Positions 1 through 10,940 of a DNA stretch of 64,000 nucleotides are shown here, piece by piece. How positions within the stretch are numbered: the stretch's first letter is position 1; each line of letters begins with the position of its first letter. The position numbers and the translations under genes are program-made. This DNA is from Nyssa sinensis (Eukaryota > Streptophyta > Magnoliopsida > Cornales > Nyssaceae): contig CM018035.1 in NCBI GenBank assembly GCA_008638375.1, forward strand, positions 8,769,577 through 8,833,576, in the 5' to 3' direction. Under the pieces are notes generated by a model. The model saw only the letters and a list, made by a program, of their open reading frames with translations, was not told the origin of the DNA and did no database searches.

Positions 1-2692
1 AAAATTCCACCGTTGATGAGTTCTCCAAAACTGTCTGGCAAATCAAGACCAAAAAATTCCAATACCTGGAGCTTGCTGCGTTCACAGAGTATAATATGCA
101 CTAAGACATACAAAATCATAAAAGCAGTGGAAACCACAGTGAAATTCCAAAAATACTCAGTTGCCAACTTCCAATCTGACTGTTGCTCAGTTTGCAAAGT
201 TGCCAACACATGATCTTTGTCTAATATATCTGCAGAATTTAGCAGTTTAAAATTTTGGGCTAGCAAGCTGGCAAACTGATCAAAACTCTCCTTCAGTCCC
301 TGCCGAGCTCCTCCTCCTATCATGCCTCTCATCATAGTGTTCTGATAGAAGTTAATGCCCCAGGATACTAAAAGATGGGAGGACTCCTCTCCAGGAGATA
401 GCTCTGGCGCAGGCATTATCCTGTAAAGTAATTCAATCTTGAATGTATTTCCATATGGAACATCTGGTGTGCTCACATTTACTAAAACAACAAATTCCCT
501 TCCATCTGCCTTGATATAGGTTTGCTCCTCAGTCGCTCTAACAGCCTTTACTAACTTCGTCGCCGCATTTGTGTAGGTAACAACTCGTGTTAAACATGAC
601 ATTTCTGATTTCCATGTCCAAGGCCCCTCTTCTATGTCTGTTGTTCCCTGCAATTCTGCCAGATCTCTGCGGAACTGTGAATTTGGAGCAAAAAGAAACA
701 TGTTGAGGTCTTTTGACAGTACCAGATAACTCGAATCAAGAAGAACACCCCCCTGCAAGTTCTCTGGCAATTCTCGTTCATTCTTAATTGACTGCATCAT
801 TTCAATAGCTTCTTGAAAGCTATAGCTAGAGGGAAGGTCCTCCATGCAATCCTCATAATCAGAGAGGGTCATGGATGGCTCTGAAGAATCATCATTTCTT
901 GAGGTTTCCTCATTCTTATTGAAAAGCTTCTCCAAACGGCCCGCAATAGCCTTCATCAACTGTTTCCCTTCTAGGATCTTCCGGGATGGAGCTGTGCAGC
1001 TAAGAATATCTTGAGATGAAACGTATTCACATTCTTTAGAAGCCTCAATTTTAATGCTTGGATGTACAGAGAATAAATGGTTGGTGGATGTGTCTGGGCC
1101 TCTCTCATGCAAAGATAGAGCAAGAAGAATTTTCCCTGCATCCACATTTTATAGAACAAAAATAGTATCTTCGCATAAATAATCACACTGTAACAAACAT
1201 TTCATTCTTAACTTCAATTGAAGAACCAAGGAGTGAACATGGACCTAACACAAGTATTGGATAATAGCATTTTATTAATTTTTCCTCCAAATATTATTGG
1301 ATTATCATTTTATTTAATTCATTAAAAAGGTGCTATAGTCACTTTTCATGCACAAAAAGATTACATGAGCAGCAGCACATCAAGTGCCTGAAGAAGCTAA
1401 TTCTTTTGACAAAGTCACAAACAGATGTTGGTTTTGGCATTTCTCTCATCAACTCTCAAAAGAAACTACAACATTTAGGTTCTTGGTCCAGGATTTTCTA
1501 CAGAAAACAGCTCATAACGATCAATGGAGATACAAACTATCAGCTCAAGGGAAGCTGTTTGATTGTCACATTAGCCCATAGTGTTATGTGTTTTATTTGA
1601 ACTCATAGGTTGACATTGGTTTGGAAACATCATCATCAATAAATGAAGCTACTCCTAAAATGCCCCCCTTTGTAGCCGGGCACTCCTAAAATGCAGTTGC
1701 TTTAACGACATTCTTGTCCAAGATCCAATATATGCCCTTGCCATAACATAAGACATGACAAAATCATTGAAATGAGTCAAGTGAGGATCCATGGGCCATT
1801 GGTGAGCTTCGACCTTCACCCCCACTCCCAGTTTAAACTAATGTAATGAAATCATGAAATCAAGAACTAACGCAATGAACTCTTTCAAGTTCCAATGGAT
1901 GCCTAAATGCCACATACATGACTAAAGTCTAGTGGTGTTTATGAATCAAATGAAAACTATCCCCTCTATGGAACATCAAAAAAAGAAGAATCATCGGCAA
2001 GCAAATAAAAGATTCTCACATCACTTGAAAGTTGAAATTACCAGTTCAGTAAGAAACAAAATCTCACTGCAATTATAGTAATTCCTTTTGATCTTGTTAT
2101 TGCCTGTATAATGTTCTATAATCAACGACAATGGATTTATGAAATGAACCCTGATAAAATTAATCATATTAGCATTAGTGCAAAGAAAGTACATTTCTTA
2201 TAATTCTATCTCATTCCCCAGTTGTTGAGACCTTAATCCTATGCATACTAAATTGAATAAAACAATAATATTGTTACATTATCTATGACAAATGCCACTA
2301 TACATAGATACGTATATATATGACCGGATACAGGGGCACTTACCAGTATCTTTGTTGATAAATTTCAGGGTCTTTGGATTTTCAAGCGAGAACCACGTCG
2401 GCGGCAAATTCTGATTCTCTTCGGCCGCAACTGACCATACTGGAACCCGAATCCGACCCGCTAAATCCCCGGAGACATTGAAGAACCCGGAATCATCATC
2501 ATGGTGATATACAGAGACTATGAGTTCATCGTCCATGTCATGGACTCTGAACACAAACTCTTCATTCCAAACAGGGTTTATGGTGTTCCTCAAAACCCTC
2601 GTCTTGGACTTGAACTTCCCAAACTGAAGCTTCACATACGAGTCCTTCACCGCCAAATCTCTACCCTCCAACGCAAAAACATATAGCCGCAT
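1..2692 (-). CDS. C2 and GRAM domain-containing protein (At5g50170-like), 5' part; continues past the left edge
   Basis: Two exons are visible on the minus strand: 2692-2344 (116 codons plus one base) and 1135-1, still open at the window edge. The 1.2-kb intron has GT at 2343-2342 and AG at 1137-1136, and the join keeps the frame (NKDTG then KILLALSLHERG). Exon 1 is an N-terminal C2 domain starting MRLYVFALEGRDL, a calcium- and phospholipid-binding fold. Exon 2 holds a charged linker, then a VASt-type lipid-transfer-like domain (FLFAPNSQFRRDLAEL, then TPDVPYGNTFKIELLYRIM), then a hydrophobic segment and FGLDLPDSFGEL, which is typical of this plant family. Family members normally go on with a second C2 domain, a GRAM domain and a second VASt domain; these must lie left of base 1. 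Such proteins are thought to act at membrane contact sites, but the cellular role here is inferred only from family. The start at 2692 is the first ATG of the C2 frame. Confidence 0.93.
1136..2343 (-). other. Intron 1 of the C2/GRAM gene
   Basis: AT-rich intron with a canonical GT donor and AG acceptor. I see no inserted element or independent gene in it; short ORFs around 1384-1600 have no recognisable content. Confidence 0.8.
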
Positions 2693-3383
2693 ATCTGGAT
2701 TATTACTAAGCTAATTCTTGAAGCAGAAGTGATTTGAATAGCTTGTGGGTTGAAAAGAAGAACCGAAATAGTTGTTCTTGTAGGGGTTGGGGACCTGGGG
2801 GTGACGGTGCTTGTATGGGGAAGAGAGAATGTTGTAGGTGAAGCCATGAAGAAACGTCGGTATGAGAGGAAGGCGACACGTGGGGAATGGATTAGTGCGA
2901 CAAACAAGATCTAATAAGAAAGTTGTTTAGTGGGAGAAGTGGCGGTTTGGTTTGATAAATTACGAGTTAAGCCATTAGTTTGGTTAAAACTTTATTAAAG
3001 TTTGGAAGATTTCGGGGCTGGTTGATTTAGATATAAGTTTTTTTTAAAATTTTGTAATTAATGTTTTAAAAATTGTAAAATATATTTAGATATGATAATT
3101 TAAATTAAAAAAATTAAAATTAATTATAAATCAAATACGTATCTCGTGTTTTAAAATTAAGAATCTAAATTAGTCAAAATTTTTATTTTTATATTATTTT
3201 GTTCCATATTTAAAATTTAGAAATTATTTTTCACTTGTAAAAAAAAAAGTAATTTTTTATTAAAAATATTAAAAATTAAACTAAATGAACTAACCGTGTA
3301 AGAGTAGAGCCATCTAATTTATTTAATAAATACAATTATTAAATAAACGAGTTGTTTTTTATTTTTAAAACTTAAAACGTAAT

Positions 3384-3421
3384 ACACACACACATATATA
3401 CACACACACACACATATACAT
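3384..3421. repeat. CA/TA compound microsatellite
   Basis: Alternating CA runs interrupted by TA steps, read directly from the sequence. Confidence 0.9.
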
Positions 3422-3430
3422 ATGTCAGCT

Positions 3431-3715
3431 ATATTGTTATGTCTAATTATAGGCTATAAATTTTGATTTTTCAAGTTTTTTGTTTTTTTAAAAATATGTG
3501 AGAACTTATGATCATCTTCTATCTAATTATATAGTAATCTATTCTCAATAGTTAAAATATTACGTCAAAATATATTGTTATGTCTAATTATAAGAATTCA
3601 ATGTTGATTTTCCAAGCTTTTTGTTTTTTGTTTTTTATTTTGAAACATGTGAGAACTTTTTTATCACTTTTTTATTTAATTTGGTTCACTCTCAATAGTT
3701 TTTGATTATGTCAAA
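3431..3715. repeat. Diverged tandem duplication, period about 141 bp
   Basis: Two units start with ATATTGTTATGTCTAATTAT at 3431 and 3572 and share the following tract (TTGATTTTYCAAG, then TTTTTGTTTTTT, then TGTGAGAACTT). The units have drifted, so the duplication is not recent. Confidence 0.75.
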
Positions 3716-4289
3716 GTAAATTTTTCTAAACTCACAAAATTAACTCTCACTGCAAGTCAGATAAATTTAAGGTCGGTGATTGTAGATATGTATCAAATCA
3801 GATAAATTTAAGATGGGTGATTTTCTAAAAAGATAAGAATTAGGTGAATTTAAAATTATGGGTTGATTTCCCAAGTTGTTTTTGTTGAAACTTTTGACAG
3901 AAGACTTTCTTTCAGTTTGGCTTTACTTAATTAGAAATCATTGCTCTTGGCTTTTCCTCCATAAAATGCTCAGCCTTGTTATCTGCGTTTGAGTATGAAT
4001 TTCTTGATGGACCATGTCCGTTACATCATTTGTTTGGCGTTGCTTTCACTCAGACCAAAACCCTCTTTTTGAGACTTTTGAGAAGAGAAGGGGCATCAAA
4101 ACAGGCTTGTGGAATTCCACCTTACCACAAAGAGAATCAATGCTCTTTTATCACGAAATTAAGAATCAAAACAAAAGTTGTGGCTGCAACAACAACTTGG
4201 CAATAAGGAGGTTGCGATTAGGTGCTAATCTATTTGATTTGACCTACCTCAGTAATAATCCTATGACAACTTATAGAAAGAGTGGTATT

Positions 4290-4425
4290 TGAAGTCTCTA
4301 TTTTAAAGTGAAATTGAGATATCTATTTATTTCATAATACAAAACTCACATGTGATGAATCCGATTATATGAGATAAATGAATTTCACCATTTCACTTTA
4401 AAATAAAAAGATATCGAATTAGAAA
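4290..4425. mobile_element. Small MITE-like inverted repeat
   Basis: A left arm with TATTTTAAAGTGAAAT (about 4300) is mirrored by ATTTCACTTTAAAATA (about 4395), with GATATC beyond both arms. The size of about 130 bp and lack of coding fit a non-autonomous DNA element. No clear target duplication was seen. Confidence 0.45.
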
Positions 4426-5559
4426 GAGTGATGAAATGTAATAATGATCTTTTATAAGATTTCAAATTGTCTACAAACATTGATGTAGTTGTGTATAGAA
4501 TTGATTGGGTATAAGAGGATCACTACTTGTTTGTTCTATATTTGTAATATTAGTGCTACATTTGACATTGTTACAACCCCAAATTATTACATTTTGAAAT
4601 ATCTGTTCAGATGGTGCATTTCACAAAAAACAAATAAAAAATTCATTTGTTGGCTCTCTCTCTCTCTCAATGGAAGGATTATTGTACAATATTATTTTTT
4701 TTTTTTTGGTAATAACAAGGAACCTCATGAGTGACACATGAGTCTCGATCAGATAAACTTCACCAACCCACTATCTCAGTCATTTTCGTACAAACTTGCA
4801 GGGAGGATGGTCCTAAAAATACCCGTGAAGTATTGAACCAAGAACCTTGTTTGTCTTTTCCAATCGAGCTTCACGAGTCTACAAGAAAATCTCATTTTTT
4901 GGATACTGAAAAAATTCAACAATTACACAAAAATAAAATTCAATCCAAAGTTGATAGAAAGAAATAAATTACATATATCCATAGTAAGAATAGAACTAAT
5001 AACCTCTCCTTTAGAAGAAGTTATGAATTACCAATCGGATTAGTCTCAGCCTATCATGCTATTTCTCTTGTTGATTATCATTTTGCAACTTCTTTCAAAA
5101 AGAAAATTTGTTATATATCTCTTGGTACAGCTTTGACATATGCCAAATCTTTTGTCATATTAGAGCACTAAATATTGGCATAAGATTTGGCATTAACAAA
5201 CTTTTGCTAACCAATTGGCAGTCTGGTGGAGCACTTGGGCTTTTTTCGTCTTTCCATTTTGTTTTGGTGCCAAGGAAAGAGGGAGGGAGGAACAAATAAA
5301 CTATCAAATTCAACCAATCTAAGTAAAAGGGTTCCAAAAAGTGGGGTGGAGTAGAGAAGATGGTTGTGACCATTGTAAGCCTCTGACCATTGAGAGAGGA
5401 AATGTTCATAAACTATCTAATTCAACTGGTATTTCGTGTTCTTTATTAAGAAAGGTGCAGAGTTTAAGTTAAGGGGAACATGGGCTAGTGAGTTTATGGG
5501 TTGAAAAATGGTCAATGTCTGTGTAGTCCATAGTGCCCACTGTAAAGCAGAGGGTGAAT

Positions 5560-5700
5560 TAACTTGAGACTAACTTAGTTGGTCATTTATGGCTTTTCTT
5601 AAAAAAAAAAAAAGTGGTGGGTTCAAATCTCGCTTTTTTTTTAATGAACATTTATTTTTATCCAGTCATGAACTTAATTGAATTGTCTATTCAGTACTCA
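5560..5700 (+). mobile_element. tRNA-derived SINE-like sequence
   Basis: TAACTTAGTTGG (5571-5582) matches an RNA polymerase III A box at nearly all positions, and GGTTCAAATCT (5620-5630) matches a B box. Their spacing of about 37 bp is normal for tRNA-related SINE heads. An A13 run sits between the boxes. The 3' end and target duplication could not be placed. Confidence 0.42.
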
Positions 5701-6461
5701 TATTTGAAAGGCTCATACTATTGTTAGATTATATAGTTTTTAGTTATTTTGTAATGCTATAATTTTATTTTTGTACAACCAGGGTGGGCTCGGTCATAAA
5801 ACTAATAAAGTAATTGTTTTAGGCCTCACTTAAAGATAAGGCCTTAAATTTTATGTATTTATACTATAATCAAATTAGAAATATAAGATTAATAAATGTT
5901 TTAACTTTACAAAAAGACTCAAATTCTATGTATTTATAATATAATTAAATTAGAAGTATAAGATTAATAAAAATTTAACTCTACAAAAAGGCTTGTAAAG
6001 ACTCCATGAAAAAAAAACTTAATTCTATTAATAGATTTTTATTCGTATTATACTCTAATATTTTATTGTTATCTATTTAGATTAAAAAATTTATGTAAAA
6101 ACTTTATTATTAGAGTTTTTTTTCAATATATACATTTTCCTTGTTAAAAAAATTAAATTTATATATAGAAAATAAAGTAAAAAATTACATTAATATTAAA
6201 AAAAATGTCTCATTTAAAGTTGTCACTTTATAGCTTTAGGTCTTTAATTATAATGAACCGGTTCTGGATATCACGATTGGAGAGAGAAGAATCGAACTCA
6301 CGCTAATTACATGAGGAGTGAAAGACTTTAGTTGTTATAGTGTTGTAATTATATTATTCAATTAATTATAATACATGAATTGCTTTAAAAAAAAAAAAAA
6401 AAGGTGTGAACTATGGAATAGACTTATACCAAAATAGGCAAAGGACAGAGAAAGGGGACTA

Positions 6462-6579
6462 TGGGCCGCCTGCATTTCCGGGAGTACTAATATTTTTTGT
6501 TGGTTATACATAGGCCCAAGTAAACAGCAGGGACAAGCCCACTCTAAACCCGTAAAATTGCAAACCAATTTATAGCCCA
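6462..6579 (+). promoter_or_regulatory. Cluster of site II-type (TGGGCY) promoter motifs
   Basis: Four motifs lie just upstream of the ATG at 6610: TGGGCC at 6462-6467, GGCCCA at 6513-6518, and AGCCCA at 6536-6541 and 6574-6579. Such motifs are bound by TCP factors and are common in plant promoters of growth-related and housekeeping genes, which supports a real transcription unit starting here. Confidence 0.55.
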
Positions 6580-6609
6580 TTTTCTTACTTCTGTTTGGGA
6601 ACTCGGAAA

Positions 6610-9133
6610 ATGTTACAGTATCCGGCGTTCATGACGCAGTACCCCTGGTCGACGAGGATGGTTCCGACGTCGTTTCTACTGCCAGCTCAATGGCCCCAAC
6701 CCCAAAGCGACGAGCTACTCCTCGCCATAGAGGAGTCGGATTTCGAAGATAAGGTCACATTAGCCCCTCCAACTTTTCCCTCCTTTTCTTTTACATACAT
6801 TTACATATATATATATATATATTTATATATCTGTATTTCTGAAGACTTCTAGATGAATAATTAGCCCTTGTTTTGAGCGCTATTGATTTTATGGACTGTA
6901 TGTAGATGATTTTCATTTCTTGGTTGCCGCTAAGTTGATCTTTTATGTTATTTTATTTTGATATGTCGTTGTATTAGGGTTATTAGATAAGGATTGTTAT
7001 TAGAATTGGAAAATGCTATAGTATAATGAGTGATTTTTTTATCATTAGTTTGGATAAATATTTTATTTATTCATTTTATAGAATAAATAAGATTAGGGCT
7101 CCAAACATTGTGCGGCTGTGCAAGTGTTGTGAAGCAGTGATGAGAAGCATGCTTGTGAGAATTTTTTAAGGAGTGTGTGAAGAATGGTCGACAGAATCGT
7201 TTCTATATGGGAAGAGGATTCAGCTTCATTCTATTTTGTGGTCATTACACGCTTCTTTTCCACCAATTTTACATATTCGTGAGTGTTCAATGGATTCAAG
7301 TTTCTGCTACATGTTATGTCACGACCCGAAATCCACCCTATGCGGATCTCGTGTCGCGGGGCCGTGGAATGCCAGTGGAAATGCCAGTGAAATTGCCGGT
7401 GGAAGCCTATGAGGAATTCATTCCTGCCACCTGTCCGTTCCCTGACTCGACCCATAGGTCTCCAATGAAGTCAGAAAGCATTGGATGGATATTGTGACTG
7501 AGCACAATTCTGGTATTCACAACATATCATGATTGTAGTGATTCCATAGAAGTATAAAATGGAATATCATATTTTCAAATAAGACATAGCAGTAGGCCTT
7601 TCAAGGCATGGTTCAACATGTTAACAATTATATAGCAGTCAATCAATGTCCACAAGATAGAACAATATCACATTGTGAAAAACAATAACATCAGGTACGT
7701 TCAAGAGTACAAGTTTGGCAGTAAATAAAATAACTTGGCTTGGAAACACCATATGGAAGAGAAAGTGAATTTACTTACCTCTAAATGCAGTCCTATATCA
7801 GAAATTTGTGAGTTTGCCCTTTCACTTCAAGTTCCCTATATGTCAATAGATCCGTCTCAGAGTTAATGTTATTCGTCAACTTTTATGTCTTTCTATTATG
7901 AGTATTTCTAACATTAACATCCCGGTATACGTGCCATATCCCGGGTCGGGATATTACATGTTAATTTCAGCAAAAGCTACCCAGGTGGTTCAGCCATATG
8001 TTTGAGCTAGTTGCATACTTACTATACATGTGTTGTGGTTATCTTAATGCCAATGTATACTCAGACGAGAAGTTTTAGGGTGCATATGGGTTTGGATTGT
8101 AAAACTGAAGTGTCGATTGTGTGGTAGGCTAAAAAGTTATCTCTGTAATTCATTATTTAAAATGGAGCTTTAATGAATACAATATCATGTCAACAGAAAA
8201 ATTGAAATGTTTAGGCTTTCAAATTGGAAAACTGCAGTTGTACTCATACAACTACAACTCTGCAAAGCCTTATCCCTAGTTCCTAACTATTTGGGGTAGG
8301 TTACATGAATCATTTCTTGCCATCCTACACTATTTATGACCATTTCCAATGCATGGGTAGGTTACATGAATCCGGTCTTGCCATCCTACTCTATTTATGA
8401 CCATTTCCAATGCATAAATAGAGGAGAACGTTATAGCATTTACTTGATTAATCTTGGGATTCTTTTTCATAAGAGATATGATAAAAAAAAATTACGCTGA
8501 CTGCTAGCTACCTAACGCAACCCTTTTCTTTTATCCGAGCTTGGAACCGGCTCTATAATGATGCGATACTAGGCACAACATAGGCGGAGTTTGCAGATGT
8601 ACTCATAAAAAAAAAGGGACACAGAAAAAGTAGCAGAGATAATTGCGATTTTCATGCGGTTTCAATATTAGAATACATGATTGACTTTGGCAATGCATTT
8701 ACTTTAGCTGCAGGGACAGATCAGTTTATTTTCAATCACTAGGAGTAGACATACTGCGGTTGGCAGGAGGGGTCAGGATACTGGTTGAGGGCTCGTTTGG
8801 TACCCTGTGTTAACTCTTGTTGAAGGGTTGGGACGGAGTGGCCTGCCGTAGGAGGAAGTAAATATGGGGTCACTTTATTACTTGTGAATTGTGATGGTGA
8901 TCATATAGAATTATGTTTTATCAACGAGATGTAATGTGTATATTGGAGTTTGGAATAACAAATCTTTAAAGGAGCTTGTTATTTTCTCTTAGCTGAAATC
9001 ATGCTCAGGTTAGGGGTATTCCCTTTTTTCTTTTTGAAAATTACCCTGCTTTGCATTAGAAGTAAACTGTAGAAAATAAAAAATTATGAGTATTGTCTAC
9101 TCTAAAGATGTCATATGGGAGAGTAACACAGAT

Positions 9134-9169
<36 letters not shown>

Positions 9170-10186
9170 TCTTTAAAACATATTACAAAATTAAAAGCTG
9201 ATTACCAACTAATTAGGATGAATGTTTTGAATGAATGTCAAGTATTGGTTCCTTCACTTCTCCCTGGATATGGAAGTCTTTCACTTCAGAATATTTGTCA
9301 GAATTGTTCCATCTAGAAAGGTTCATTTTCTTCCCCCCCCCCCCCCCCCCCCCTTCTCAATTTTTAAATTGTAAGGCCATCGCCATAAAGGTTTCATTTG
9401 ATATGGTAACTCTCCAATTGTCACTAGAAATTTTACTCAAATCTTTTGAACAAATTCTGATCTTGTCCGAAAAGTTTTAGATTTACTTTGAACAATGATT
9501 TGAATCTATGAATAGTATTTTGTAGATTTGGGTTTGAGTTTGAGCAAAAATAAATTTGATATGGATTTGAGTTTAGAGTTGGAGAGGGTTTTTTTTGAGG
9601 ATTTTGACTCAGATTTAAATGAGTCCGGATTTGAATAACTACTGGAGATGGCTTAAGGTGACCTGCATTGTAGTAATTAATTATATTGTTCCTTTTTCCT
9701 CCCCTTTTTTACCTATCACTCGAATTATAACAAGTCACGTAAGTTTATCAAAGTTGTCTTTCAGTGGTTAGTTACATATATGCCTGAAATTCAGTGTAGT
9801 CTTAGTTACATGTAGCCTCCGTATTATTGTGCAAATGCTAAATTCTATGTGTGTAATTGGTAGGATTTTGAAGAAATCAGGTCTTCAGCTTCACCAAGTA
9901 TAAATACACATTTCCTTGTTAATCAAAATTTCTAATGCTACTTCTGATTGGCACATTTCTTATTTTTCTTCTGACTTTTTTTCTCTCTTTTCTGGTTTCG
10001 TGATGACATTGACAATAATCAGTTTTGCAGTGTAATGAAATCAGAAAGACAAATAGCAACCTAGTTGTGATTGGGAAAACTGCTGTCAATAATGATAAAG
10101 AAGACTTTGACAATGATGTTGATGATGATGATGCTGACAATGCAGAGGAGTCTGAAGGTGATGAGTTTGAGCAAGAAACTGTTTGA
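6610..10186 (+). CDS. Small conserved acidic-tailed plant protein, function unknown (99 aa, two exons)
   Basis: Exon 1 is 6610-6753 (48 codons: MLQYPAFMTQYPW at the start, then SFLLPAQWPQPQ and IEESDFEDK). It ends in a GT donor at 6754. Exon 2 is 10031-10186 after TTTTGCAG and starts CNEIRKTNSNLVVIGKTAVN. The join is in phase 0 with no frame change. The C-terminus is strongly acidic, rich in Asp and Glu around DVDDDDADNAEESEGDEFEQ. I see no signal peptide or membrane segment. I recognise it as a conserved small plant protein type but cannot assign a function. The upstream motif cluster suggests broad, growth-linked expression. The intron of 3.28 kb is large for so small a gene because it holds an LTR-type insertion, a MITE and local duplications. 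An additional small internal exon cannot be excluded. Confidence 0.75.
7317..7958 (-). mobile_element. 642-bp LTR-type insertion (probable solo LTR), minus orientation
   Basis: The segment begins TGTCACGACCCGAAAT and ends GGTCGGGATATTACA, so it has TG...CA ends. It is bounded by the identical 5-bp duplication TGTTA (7312-7316 and 7959-7963). Read on the minus strand it starts TGTAATATCCCGACCCGGG and ends TTTCGGGTCGTGACA, the same termini as the 4.19-kb element at 56327-60518. No gag-pol coding is present. A solo LTR left by recombination is the simplest explanation. Confidence 0.78.
8294..8415. repeat. Tandem duplication, period 61 bp
   Basis: GGGTAGGTTACATGAATC starts units at 8294 and 8355. 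Each runs on through CTTGCCATCCTAC and TATTTATGACCATTTCCAAT to GCAT. The units differ at only a few bases. Confidence 0.85.
9333..9353. repeat. C21 homopolymer
   Basis: An uninterrupted run of 21 cytosines inside the intron, flanked by TTCTT and TTCTC. Confidence 0.95.
9375..9653. mobile_element. MITE candidate (PIF/Harbinger-like ends)
   Basis: The left end GGCCATCGCCA is mirrored on the right by AGCCATCTCCA (reverse complement of TGGAGATGGCT). Both ends are next to TAA (9372-9374 and 9654-9656), the 3-bp target typical of Harbinger-type elements. Non-coding, about 280 bp. Confidence 0.5.
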
Positions 10187-10560
10187 TTACGCTGAGCAAT
10201 GCTGCTGCTGATTCTTTTTGTTTTGTTGCAAGACTCCATGAAAGTCAATTATCATACACCGTTAAGCATAATATGCACAAGCTTCAATTTATATGGCTAT
10301 TTGCACATTTATTTCAAATTGAATCAATTGATCGATAAGAGTTTTACCCCCTTTATTTGCATTTTGTTGTGCATGTTGTTTTGTACTAAGAATTTTTTTT
10401 GAGGGAGATTGGAGTAAATTTTCACATTTCTCTCATATGGCAGTGGGGAGGAAAGGAAAAGGAGCGACAGATACAGGGGAAATCCATATTCTTTTCCTTG
10501 GAATATTTCCTGTTCTTCTAGTCTGCTGTCATAGCTCATTGCCTTGGACTTTTCACTAGT

Positions 10561-10940
10561 GGATTTTTTTCCCATGATGATAATTCAAGTTTCTTTAGAA
10601 TATGGAATCTAATGCTTTGACAATTTGCCTATCATTCTTCTAGTATCTGTATAGATTTGGCCAACTCCATTAGTTGATGGATCATGTATCAGGGATCATT
10701 TTGTCTTCTAAGTTGGGACCGAAATGCTTCAAGACACTTTGGAATTCTGGATTTTTTTCCCATGATGATAATTCAAGTTTCTTTAGAATATGGAATCTAA
10801 TGCTTTGACAATTTGCCTATCATTCTTCTAGTATCTGTATAGATTTGGCCAACTCCATCACAGTTGATGGATCATGTATCAGGGATCATTTTGTCTTCTA
10901 AGTTGGGACCGAAATGCTTCAAGACACTTTGGAATTCTGG
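10561..10940. repeat. Near-identical tandem duplication, period 188-190 bp
   Basis: Units at 10561 and 10749 both begin GGATTTTTTTCCCATGATGA and end GACACTTTGGAATTCTGG. By eye the only difference is CCATTAGTTG in the first versus CCATCACAGTTG in the second. This is a very recent duplication or possibly an assembly artefact. Confidence 0.93.

Larger units (their letters stand above)
2693..6455. other. Intergenic, AT-rich, with repeat remnants
   Basis: No convincing gene. The first 250 bases are the promoter and 5' leader of the C2/GRAM gene on the minus strand. The rest holds a CA/TA microsatellite, a 141-bp tandem duplication, a small inverted-repeat element and several tRNA-like SINE remnants. 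Parts of 4700-5070 look, on the minus strand, like degraded tRNA-derived repeats with B-box-like tracts. Confidence 0.6.
6754..10030 (+). other. 3.28-kb intron loaded with repeats
   Basis: It contains TA microsatellites (6806-6830, 9137-9166), an LTR-bounded insertion (7317-7958), a 61-bp tandem duplication (8294-8415), a run of 21 C (9333-9353) and a MITE candidate (9375-9653). No coding sequence was recognised. Confidence 0.7.

Noticed and set aside
2647..2907. 86-codon minus-strand ORF overlapping the C2/GRAM start
   Set aside because: It lies in a different frame over the 5' leader and the start of the C2 exon. The C2 domain frame explains the region.
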